Part shown: one piece after another, positions 1 through 10,235 of the stretch
Position numbering within the stretch: the stretch's first letter is position 1
How the letters are laid out: each line of letters begins with the position of its first letter
DNA from: Paulinella micropora
Taxonomy: Eukaryota > Cercozoa > Imbricatea > Euglyphida
Assembly (NCBI GenBank): GCA_009731375.1
Contig: BJOX01000124.1
Span: 199,497 to 232,914 of the forward strand
DNA: 33,418 bases
Reading direction: 5' to 3'
Program-made: the position numbers and the translations under genes
The notes under the pieces: model-generated
Database searches by the model: none
The model's input: only the letters and a program-made list of their open reading frames with translations
What the model was told of the DNA's origin: nothing

Positions 1-82
1 GAGGACCTCGAACAAGGGTATTGGAGGCTTATTTTCGTTGAGGATATGCCATTAGCTGCATCAGTACGCCTCAGATATAGTA

Positions 83-153
<71 letters not shown>

Positions 154-306
154 GTCTGGAAGTGTTGGAACTGCCCTTGCGGGGGTGTCATTAGAGCTTA
201 TCGTCAATTCTTCGTACTCCCCTCACGGGTGAGACGATGGAGGCGCATGTGCAGAAATGCATCAGCCATTGACAGAGAAGCACTATTATTATTATTATTA
301 TTATTA

Positions 307-369
<63 letters not shown>
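1..369 (+). repeat. tRNA-headed SINE family, body and (TTA)n tails
   Basis: Two (ATT/TTA)n tracts (about 79-150 and 284-369) bracket a 130-bp body. The body begins at the words GTCTGGAAGTGTTGGAACTG and ends at CATTGACAGAGAAGCAC. The same body recurs at 880-1010 and 33117-33242, so these are copies of one dispersed short element ending in a trinucleotide tail. The tRNA-like head is missing from the copy at 152-283. An N gap follows directly. Confidence 0.7.
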
Positions 370-626
370 NNNNNNNNNNNNNNNNNNNNNNNNNNNNNNN
401 NNNNNNNNNNNNNNNNNNNNNNNNNNNNNNNNNNNNNNNNNNNNNNNNNNNNNNNNNNNNNNNNNNNNNNNNNNNNNNNNNNNNNNNNNNNNNNNNNNNN
501 NNNNNNNNNNNNNNNNNNNNNNNNNNNNNNNNNNNNNNNNNNNNNNNNNNNNNNNNNNNNNNNNNNNNNNNNNNNNNNNNNNNNNNNNNNNNNNNNNNNN
601 NNNNNNNNNNNNNNNNNNNNNNNNNN
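370..626. other. Assembly gap (257 N)
   Basis: A run of N lies inside a (TTA)n tract. The sequence on both sides belongs to the same SINE family (TTA tail before, the GGAGGCGCATGTGCAG body end after), so the gap probably hides further copies of the same repeat. Confidence 0.95.
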
Positions 627-666
627 CGCATTGGAGGCGCATGTGCAGCCATTGACAGAGAAGCAC

Positions 667-742
<76 letters not shown>

Positions 743-1010
743 TAGGACACCGTGATAGCCCAGTGGTCAAGTTCTACCATCTGGGCCCTGTCGCCAGTTC
801 GATTCCCGTCGGTGCCACCAGTATTTTCATTGAACATACCGATCCGTCTGGACCAGTATTTTCATTGAACATACCGGCCCGTCTGGAAGTGTTGGAACTG
901 CCCTTGCGGGGGTGTCATTAGAGCTTATCGTCAATTCTTCGTACTCCCCTCACGGGTGAGACGATGGAGGCGCATGTGCAAAAATGCATCAGCCATTGAC
1001 AGAGAAGCAC

Positions 1011-1069
<59 letters not shown>
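627..1069 (+). repeat. tRNA-headed SINE, near-complete copy plus preceding tail
   Basis: After the gap comes the end of one unit with its (TTA)n tail (about 668-743). A full unit then follows: a tRNA-like head at 745-817, a linker in which about 33 bp is duplicated (818-885), the shared body (about 886-1010), and a (TTA)n tail to about 1069. The head carries an A-box-like TAGCCCAGTGG and a B-box-like GTTCGATTCCC, the two internal RNA polymerase III promoter elements expected of a tRNA-derived SINE. No open reading frame of interest lies here. Confidence 0.75.
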
Positions 1070-1070
<1 letters not shown>

Positions 1071-1211
1071 TTTAATATATTGCAACGTTAATTTAATAAT
1101 TTTTAATATTATAAGGGTCACCGTCTTAGTTAAATCAATGGCCTTCGGGCTAACGATTTGTATGGATGATCAGAGGTCACTTGTAAAGTAACTTCATTAA
1201 ATTAAAGGCAA
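1070..1211. other. Short unique host sequence
   Basis: AT-rich sequence between the SINE tail and the GAA tract. I see no coding or RNA feature in it. Confidence 0.5.
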
Positions 1212-1535
1212 AGGCAAAAAAGAAGAAGAAGAAGAAGAAGAAGAAGAAGAGAAGAAGAAGAAGAAGAAGAAGAAGAAGAAGAAGAAGAAGGAGGAGGAGG
1301 AGGAGGAGGAGGAGGAGGAGGAGAGAGATGAGAGAGAGAGATCGAGAGAGAGAGAGAGAGAGAGAGAGCGATCGAGAGAGAGAGAGAGAGAGAGCGATCG
1401 AGAGAGAGAGTGATGAGAGAGAGAGATGGAGCGAGTGTGTGTGTGTGAGAGAGAGAGAGATAGAGAGAGAGAGCGAGAGAGAGAAAGAGAGAGAGAAAGA
1501 GAAAGAGACAAAGAGAGACAGAGAGACAGAGAGAC

Positions 1536-1568
<33 letters not shown>

Positions 1569-1580
1569 CAGAGACAGAGC
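1212..1580. repeat. (GAA)n/(GGA)n then (GA)n purine tract
   Basis: Pure-purine microsatellite: GAA repeats (about 1219-1290), GGA repeats (1291-1320), then interrupted GA repeats with GACA variants to about 1580. Long low-complexity frames on both strands here are artefacts of the repeat. Confidence 0.95.
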
Positions 1581-2121
1581 GTAAGAGGAGAAGAGTGTAG
1601 ATATTTGCCAGAAAATGCAAATCTGAAGCATGGGCGCAGACAGTGCAACAACAACAACAAACAAACAAAAACAGAGTTAGGCAGGACCTGGGATATTGGC
1701 AAACAGGATTGGCAAACAGGATGTTGGAAAGGGAAAATTGTCGCCAATTTCCAAAAAACAGCTGTTTGGGTAATCAGAAATTTAGAAATTTAAGCCAGTT
1801 GTAGTTGGTCCAGACAGAATTGGATAATTTTTGGAAACCCACATATTGTAGTTGGGTCTCTTTGACTTTTCAGGGTTTTCACAGTTCAGATTAAATTAAA
1901 CTGTTCTTTTGAACTTACTTTCCTGACTTTCACATTGGATCAAAGAATGCTACTCTAGCGAAGTTGACTGCAGACTATCTATCTATCTATCTACCTATCT
2001 ATCTATCTTTGAGGTGTCACTGACCCTCTCTTGGGCTTGATTTTTTTGAAATGGGTGCCATCTGTCGACAGACAGAGAATTAGGGGATGGTGTGGGTGTG
2101 CTGGGCCCGTGGTGGGGTGCC
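1581..2121. other. Host intergenic sequence with a small (TCTA)n
   Basis: No gene recognised. A short (CTAT)n patch lies at about 1974-2007. The rest is unique AT-balanced sequence without a convincing open frame. Confidence 0.5.
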
Positions 2122-2508
2122 TTATGTGTGCCTAGCCATACGCCTATAAGTCATATGCCGAAATAGCGACGGGAAGCACAATCCTGTTCCCTCAGGGTGC
2201 CCTTTCTCGCTTGTTGAGCCCGGAATAAAACCCACAGTGCTCTGTCGGTTTATACTAGACTGTCGAACAGTCTCGAAACTCCATCTGCTTACTGGGCCCT
2301 CTGTAATGGAGGTGGGAGCTCGTTCTGCAAGGGGCGCTTTATGGAACGAGCCCTGGCCCCGCCTGGTACTAGGAAGCTTTGGTATTGCCTGTATCAGTCC
2401 CTTCCGTGCAAACATCACGGCTTAGCTGGGCATCGGGTTAATACTTTACCCACAGACTTCCTGGTTGACGAAATCAGAAGCTCCTTTTTTCTGACATTAG
2501 TCGATATT
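2122..2508. repeat. Microsatellite-linked dispersed repeat, copy 1
   Basis: From about 2214 to 2508 this sequence is repeated almost base for base at 4210-4505. The visible difference is AGGAAGC here against AGGGAGC in the second copy. Both copies run straight into (TCTA)n through the same junction, GATATTTCATCTATC. The part upstream of about 2214 is present only here, so the second copy is truncated. The short frames inside it are identical shadows in the two copies and show no known domain. Confidence 0.8.
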
Positions 2509-4209
<1,701 letters not shown>

Positions 4210-4210
<1 letters not shown>

Positions 4211-4505
4211 GAGCCCGGAATAAAACCCACAGTGCTCTGTCGGTTTATACTAGACTGTCGAACAGTCTCGAAACTCCATCTGCTTACTGGGCCCTCTGTA
4301 ATGGAGGTGGGAGCTCGTTCTGCAAGGGGCGCTTTATGGAACGAGCCCTGGCCCCGCCTGGTACTAGGGAGCTTTGGTATTGCCTGTATCAGTCCCTTCC
4401 GTGCAAACATCACGGCTTAGCTGGGCATCGGGTTAATACTTTACCCACAGACTTCCTGGTTGACGAAATCAGAAGCTCCTTTTTTCTGACATTAGTCGAT
4501 ATTTC
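4210..4505. repeat. Microsatellite-linked dispersed repeat, copy 2
   Basis: Near-identical copy of 2214-2508. It starts abruptly out of (TCTA)n at TTTGAGCCCGG and ends into (TCTA)n at the same base as copy 1. Bracketing by the tetranucleotide on both sides suggests copying together with the microsatellite, by conversion, unequal exchange or a mobile unit with a TCTA tail. Confidence 0.8.
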
Positions 4506-4572
<67 letters not shown>

Positions 4573-5017
4573 CGGGGGGATGCAGAGGGCCAGCTGCGCA
4601 GTGCTCCGGCCTAAAACCAAACCCCCTTGAATGACGATTTTGTGTCCGCCGTTAATCGCGCGCAGCGCAAGGGCTAAACAGGCAACCAACTCCTGACCAG
4701 GGCCGTGATGCAAAGGGTTGATGAAGTCGGGGTTGTAGAAGGTAACTCACAACGAGCGTGAACTCCTGAAACGTCGGCTTTGGTGGCCATCATCTCCTTA
4801 TGGCACACGCTCCTGGGGGAGTGTTCTAGTGTTGTTCTGTATAGTTCAAAAGGGCTGGGCTACCTTTCGGCTTGAACTGGGCACAGACACCAACCACAGC
4901 GAGACAGTGGTTGGTGTACAGCTTGGCAGGTGCTGAAAGTCATGTCCGGGGGTAGTATTGGAGGCAATAGCTTTTCAGGCTACGCCACGCCCATAGATTA
5001 AACATATTAAACACTTC

Positions 5018-5018
<1 letters not shown>
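4506..5018. repeat. (TCTA)n followed by a second ~440-bp island
   Basis: A (TCTA)n tract (about 4506-4572) is followed by a GC-richer island (4573-5018), which again ends in (ATCT)n. The island contains no long open frame and is not repeated elsewhere in the window. Its position between tetranucleotide tracts matches that of the duplicated 290-bp unit, so it may be another dispersed repeat. I do not recognise a family. Confidence 0.45.
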
Positions 5019-5055
<37 letters not shown>

Positions 5056-5056
5056 C

Positions 5057-5088
<32 letters not shown>

Positions 5089-5106
5089 GTCTATCTGTCT
5101 ATCTAC

Positions 5107-5139
<33 letters not shown>

Positions 5140-5165
5140 ATTCAGCCTTCATCTATCTAGCCTTC

Positions 5166-5212
<47 letters not shown>

Positions 5213-5254
5213 CATCTATCCATCTATCTATCTATCTATCCATCCATCTATCTG

Positions 5255-5296
<42 letters not shown>

Positions 5297-5297
5297 C

Positions 5298-5357
<60 letters not shown>

Positions 5358-5391
5358 GTCTATCTATCTATCTATATATCTAGCCTTGATA

Positions 5392-5439
<48 letters not shown>

Positions 5440-5473
5440 GATCTATCTATTTATCTCTCTCTCTCTCTCTCAT

Positions 5474-5535
<62 letters not shown>

Positions 5536-5581
5536 AGAGGCTCTCTCTCTCCGCTCTCTCTCTCTCTCTCTCTCTCTCTCG

Positions 5582-5621
<40 letters not shown>
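5019..5621. repeat. (TCTA)n then (CT)n microsatellites
   Basis: (TCTA)n with CCAT and CTGT variants runs to about 5450, then CT/GA dinucleotide repeats to about 5621. No gene. Confidence 0.95.
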
Positions 5622-5624
<3 letters not shown>

Positions 5625-6470
5625 TACGTAATTAGTGTTTCAATGGAATACAGTGCCCGGCATTCCATGTTATTAAAGCTGCTTTTTTTCAACATTTTGT
5701 GTTTTCTCTTTTCAAGTTGTATTAATAAATCTTCATACCTCTTCCATTTTATTAATATATATCTTTCAAGTCACACTCTGCTTCCCACTTAACTCTACGA
5801 GTGGCAAGTATTCTATGATTACTTGAAACAGTGCTTGCGTAAAAGATGAGTGGGAAGCAGTCTTTCTCCCTCTCCTTTTTCTTAAGTTTGTCTTCCCGGG
5901 CCGGGCCGGGCCTTCTCTAACACAACGGGTGACGTTTAATAAGAAAATACTCAACTTGATCCTTGTTAGGGACTCTGCGCCGCTTAATAAGAGCAAAATA
6001 GAAATCCTTTATTCGCCTATTTGATTCAAGTTAATATCGCGGTCGGTATAATATAATCATATAAAATAATATAATATAGTCACGATATACATATTAATAG
6101 TTGGCATCTGTTCTGAATTTTTTACTACTTCGCCGGAAGTAGAATAGTAATAATATTGTAACATTTTTTCACTCATTAACTTTTAATAAGAGAATCAGTA
6201 TTTGCAACTCAGGCTCTACGAGTGGCAAATATTTTATTAAAACAGTGTTTGTGTAAAAAACTAGTTGGGACTAGTAAGTGGGAAGCGTCACAAGTTGAGC
6301 TGAGTTCGGAGTTAGACACTGACGGGAAATGATACAAGGGTGACGCACAGTCAGAAACTTCCCGAGGAATGAAACAAAAATGAAGAAAGGAAGATGAAAA
6401 GGAAATGTAAGGCAGCCTAGGGAAAAAAGGCAAGAAGAAATGGGGGAAGGGAAACGGTGGAAAAAATATA
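5622..6470. other. Host unique sequence with an internal diverged duplication
   Basis: No convincing gene. Two segments, about 5775-5862 and 6211-6290, share the phrase CTCTACGAGTGGCAA followed by similarly spaced AACAGTG and GTAAAA words and end near AGTGGGAAGC. They look like two diverged copies of one repeat. The remainder is AT-rich. Confidence 0.5.
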
Positions 6471-6607
6471 CATCATAGTACATATACATACATACATACA
6501 TGTTACAATACATACATAAATACATACATATATACATACATACATACATACATATATGCATATATCACTCACTTGCTGAGCCTTACCATTACTTGCTACT
6601 ACCATTA

Positions 6608-6652
<45 letters not shown>

Positions 6653-6673
6653 GTGCTACCACTACCACTACTA

Positions 6674-6731
<58 letters not shown>

Positions 6732-7221
6732 CACTACCACTACCACTACCACTACCACTGCCACTACCACTACCACTACTACTACTACTAATACTACTAC
6801 TACTACTGCTACTACTACTAACAACACTACGCGGAGGAGGAGTGGGGGGGGGGGGGGGGGGACCACNNNNNNNNNNGGGGGGTCTCGGAGGGAAAGGGAA
6901 TAGTCACTCACTCACTCACTCACTCACTCACTTCACTCACTTCACTCACTCACTCACTCGCTCACTTCACTCACTTCACTCACTTCACTCCACTCACTCA
7001 CTCCACTCACTCACTCCACTCACTCACTTCACTCACTCACTCACTCACTCACTCACTCACTCATAACACTCAGTCGCTCACTCACTCACTCTCTCATACT
7101 AACTCACTCACCTAGTCACTTCACTCACTTCTCACTCACTCACTCACTCATGACACTCACTCACACTCACTCTCTCACTCACTCACTCACTCACTCACCA
7201 ACATACACTCACTCACTCACC

Positions 7222-7280
<59 letters not shown>

Positions 7281-7324
7281 GACAATCAAATCGTCATAAC
7301 AGCCTAACACANNNNNNNNNNCAC

Positions 7325-7383
<59 letters not shown>

Positions 7384-7457
7384 GACAAATAGACAGAAAG
7401 AAAGACAGACAAGACAGAAAGACAGAAAGACTTGGCAGGCAGGCAGACAGACAGACA

Positions 7458-7493
<36 letters not shown>

Positions 7494-7500
7494 ACACACG
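6471..7500. repeat. (CATA)n, (ACT)n, poly(G), (CACT)n and (CA)n tracts with two gaps
   Basis: Successive simple repeats: CATA (about 6480-6555), ACT/ACC trinucleotides (6596-6826), a run of about 18 G at 6844-6861, CACT tetranucleotides (6902-7222), and CA dinucleotides (7223-7279 and 7322-7498). Ten-N gaps lie at 6867-6876 and 7312-7321, both within repeats. No gene. Confidence 0.95.
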
Positions 7501-7541
7501 TACAACACTTTTTTTAAAATATATATATATATTTATATAAT

Positions 7542-8111
7542 ACAGTAAGCAAGGTTTAATGAGAAAGAGACGAGAGAAAAATAAAGAAGAGCTTAATTCA
7601 AAAGAATTCTGGTTCCAAGGAACAACAGTACAAGCTTATAAGGAAATCTGGAACTAAGGTTCAACAGAAAGCTCCTGGAAAGAGTAATATGGAGGGAGAA
7701 AAAGATAGAAAGAAAGAAAGGAACAAAGAGAAGAAGAAAAACCAAGAAAAGAAAAGAGAACGAAGAAATAAAGAACAGGAAGAAAAAAACAAAACAAAAC
7801 ATAAAAAAGAAAAGGAATAAAAACAAAAGCAACGAAAAACAAACAAACAAGCGAAACAAAGGAAACAAAAACAATACAAAAAGACAACAACAGAGGCAGC
7901 GACAAACACTAAAAGCAAACAAAAACAAACAAACAAAAGGCCAGACGGGGGCAAGGGAGACGATACTGAACTAGAGGGCAAGAGCGGAAAGCGCCAGCAG
8001 AGGCAAGACATAACTAACAATTTTTTTTTAAATTTATTTATTTATTTACTTCTTTTTTTTTAAACAGTAAGCAAGGTTTAATCAGAAAGAGACAAAAGAA
8101 AAATACAGAAG

Positions 8112-8151
<40 letters not shown>

Positions 8152-8995
8152 AAAGGTTTAATGAGAAAGAGACGATAGGATTTTTTTTTTTTTTTTTTTC
8201 AGTAAGCAAAGTTTAATGAGAATGAGACGAGAGAAAATAAAGAAGAGCTTAATTTTTTTTTCCAACTTTTTTTAATACAGTAAGCAAGGTTTAATGAGAG
8301 AGACGATAGAAAAAAAAAGAAGCAAAATTCAAAAGATTTTTTTTATTATTATATATATTTATATATATTTTTTTAAATTTTTTACAGTAAGCNNNNNNNN
8401 NNTTTATTTATTTATTTTTTTTGAGCGATTTTTTTTTAAAACAAACAAAAGTAATTAATACGTAGTCAATAATAGAGTCCTAGTCAAGGCATTATGTAAT
8501 TATACATTACGATAGGGAAAGCAAGAGGCGAGTCTGATGGGTCGCCGCTTGTGCTGTGGCAGTTTTTTTTTTTTTATATATAATTTTTTTTTACAGTAAG
8601 CAAGGTTTAATGAGAGAGACGTTTTTTTTTTGTTTTTTTTATTATTATTATTACAGTAAGCAAGAGTTAATAAGAAAAAGACGAAAGAAAAATGAAGAAG
8701 AGCCCCCTTTTTTTTTACAGTAAGCAAGGTTTAATGAGAAAGAGACGATAGAAAAAAGAGCTTTTTTTTTTAAAATTTTTTTTAAATTTTTTTTTCAGTA
8801 GCAAGGTTTAATGAGAACGAGACGATAGAAAAAAGAGGAGCCTAATTCAAAAGAATTCTGGTTCCAAGGAACAACAGTACAAGCTCATAAAGAAATCTGG
8901 AACTAAGGTTTTTTTTTACAGCAAGCAAGGTTTAATGAGAAAGAGACGATAGAAAAAAACTTGAGAAGAGCCTAATTCAAAAGAATTCTTTTTTT
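7542..8995 (-). repeat. Array of ~11 head-to-tail truncated poly(A) retroposon copies
   Basis: The word ACAGTAAGCAAGGTTTAATG, or a close variant, follows a T-rich run at about 7542, 8064, 8152 (partial), 8200, 8277, 8384 (cut by the gap 8393-8402), 8593, 8653, 8717, 8796 and 8918. Read on the minus strand, each unit ends in the same sequence followed by poly(A), and its upstream extent varies from about 30 to over 140 bp. The fullest copies (7542, 8796) share more upstream sequence, including GAATTCTGGTTCC. This is the pattern of 5'-truncated retroposons inserted repeatedly in one orientation near each other's tails. The A-rich stretch 7690-8030 may be the longer body of the first copy. Confidence 0.7.
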
Positions 8996-9219
8996 CCAAT
9001 GTGGTGGAAAGAAAGTAGAATACAGTTGCAACTGTAGCGTGTGGTGGAGCAAAGTAAACTACAATGCCGAAACTTTGAGGCACAGAAAGCCACCAAAATT
9101 TGATTAGAGATACTTTGGAGGCAAAAATGACAGCAGAGGAAAACATAATTAGTACTATAATTGTGTGCTTGAAATTTTTTATGTTCCTGAGCTAGGTATC
9201 AGCCTGGAAAATTCCGACA
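8996..9219. other. Left host flank of the viral element
   Basis: Unique sequence between the retroposon array and the left end of the element. A 76-codon minus frame exists but has no recognisable domain and I do not call it a gene. Confidence 0.5.
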
Positions 9220-9225
9220 TCAGTA
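9220..9225. repeat. Left target-site duplication (TCAGTA)
   Basis: Six bases directly outside the left inverted repeat. The six bases directly outside the right one (30812-30817) are ACAGTA, five of six identical. A 6-bp duplication is what integrase-driven Polinton insertion produces. Confidence 0.7.
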
Positions 9226-9311
9226 AGTAGTATAGGGTCGCACTTCGAGAAAAATTTTCAGGAGCAGACAGAGACACACAACGGCCGGCCCGCCGGGACA
9301 AAAAGGCAACG
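9226..9311 (+). repeat. Left terminal inverted repeat
   Basis: Begins AGTAGTATAGGGTCGCAC. The reverse complement of the right end begins AGTATTATAGGGTCGCAC, one mismatch in 18. Further matching blocks are AGAGACACACA, CGGCCGGCCCG and GGGACAAAAAGGCAACG. The repeat is about 86 bp here and 96 bp on the right; the difference is mostly extra C-rich bases in the right copy. Confidence 0.92.
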
Positions 9312-9485
9312 GAAATAAATATTTAAAATAGTATTGTTAAAATATAAAAACACATACAGGATGACCAACGAGGACACTGAAAAAAAGAAAAATCTCATAT
9401 TCACAATTTCAAAATGATGTATTATGATAAAGAATCATGAAAAGAGACTGATGGTAAACGTTCAATAGAGAGAAGGATTAAAACG

Positions 9486-9765
9486 ATGTTTAAGAGTTTT
9501 ACTATTGGAAAACGAAGAGCCCAAGAACAAGCAATGGAAGAAGCAAAGAAATACCACGAGGAAAAAAGTAAAACCAAAGTATGATGAATGGAAAATTGAT
9601 TACGATAAGGAAACAAAAGAAATCAAAAACGAAACGGAAAGAAATTGGAAGAATAAAACATTCAAGTGTGAATGCGGAGCTGAAATATATAGGAGTAGCA
9701 AAGCAAGACATATGAAATCAAGCATACATACAGAAAATTTTCTTCTAAACAAAACGAAGTGGTAA
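9486..9765 (+). pseudogene. Small CxC...H zinc-finger protein (frameshifted)
   Basis: The C-terminal part shows FKCECGAEI followed by ARHMKSSIH, a C-x-C plus H-x5-H arrangement like the short zinc fingers common in giant viruses and Polinton-like viruses. The likely start is the ATG at 9486 (MFKSFTIGKRR...). That frame stops near 9585 and the zinc-finger frame, open from about 9505, takes over, so there is a one-base shift around 9570-9585. The protein is Lys/Glu-rich and about 90 residues long. The next gene encodes a related finger. The role is unknown; nucleic-acid binding is a guess from family resemblance. Confidence 0.55.
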
Positions 9766-9795
9766 TATATAAGGATACACAGGAGAACAAACAAG

Positions 9796-10050
9796 ATGCA
9801 CACGATGACAGAAAACAAACGAAGATACAAATGTGATTGTGGTTCTGATGTTCATATTTCAGGAAAGAAAATAAACTTGAAATCAAAAAAACACAAAACG
9901 TTTCTTGAAAAACAAGAAGAAGGAAAGAAGAAACAAGAAGAATGGGAAAGAATGATACAAAATATTAATAAAAAACGAGACAGTGATGACAGGTGTAATT
10001 TCTGTCATTACCGTACACATAACTGTCATTGCGGACTAATATCAATGTGA
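9796..10050 (+). CDS. Small zinc-finger protein, paralogue of the upstream gene
   Basis: 84 codons, intact. Residues about 11-35 read YKCDCGSDVHISGKK and then SKKHKTF, matching the C-x-C-G...H pattern of the preceding gene. A charged helix follows (EKQEEGKKKQEEWER), and a second Cys/His cluster (CNFCHYRTHNCHC) closes the protein. The start could be this ATG or the second Met four codons later. It lies in the same direction as the preceding gene and about 30 bp after it, so the pair probably arose by duplication. The function is unknown; I expect a small nucleic-acid-binding protein. Confidence 0.6.
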   Translation: MHTMTENKRRYKCDCGSDVHISGKKINLKSKKHKTFLEKQEEGKKKQEEWERMIQNINKKRDSDDRCNFCHYRTHNCHCGLISM

Positions 10051-10235
10051 TCAATGATGATAATTTTTTTAGCCCCGCCCGCACCGCCCGCCCCGCCCTA
10101 ATTTCTATCTAAACACAGGGCCCCCCTTATATATAGACACGGGGGCACACGGCGGACCACGGCAGGGGCAGACAATTGAGATAATTAATTTTTATTTTTA
10201 ACAATTTTATTTTCCTATATATACACTTACCAACG
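10051..10235 (+). promoter_or_regulatory. GC-rich block and TATA-like promoter before the polymerase
   Basis: A CCCGCCC-rich block (10071-10100) and a G/C-rich patch (10118-10165) precede an AT-rich stretch. CCTATATATACAC at about 10214-10226 lies roughly 10 bp before the polymerase ATG. A very similar CCCTATATATACC lies at 15049-15061 before another gene, which supports a shared TATA-type viral promoter. Confidence 0.5.

Noticed and set aside
745-817. Functional tRNA gene
   Set aside because: The sequence has A- and B-box-like motifs and acceptor-like ends, but the T-stem does not pair properly and the unit continues into a SINE body with a (TTA)n tail, so it is a SINE head.
1177-1747. Several minus frames rich in Leu/Ser/Phe
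   Set aside because: They are complementary readings of GAA/GGA/GA repeats.
6417-7508. Long frames of Val, Leu, Cys-Val or Thr-His repeats
   Set aside because: They are readings of ACT, CACT and CA repeats that also cross N gaps.
8916-9146. 76-codon minus frame beside the left inverted repeat
   Set aside because: Part of it covers the poly(A) retroposon unit; no domain or start context supports it.
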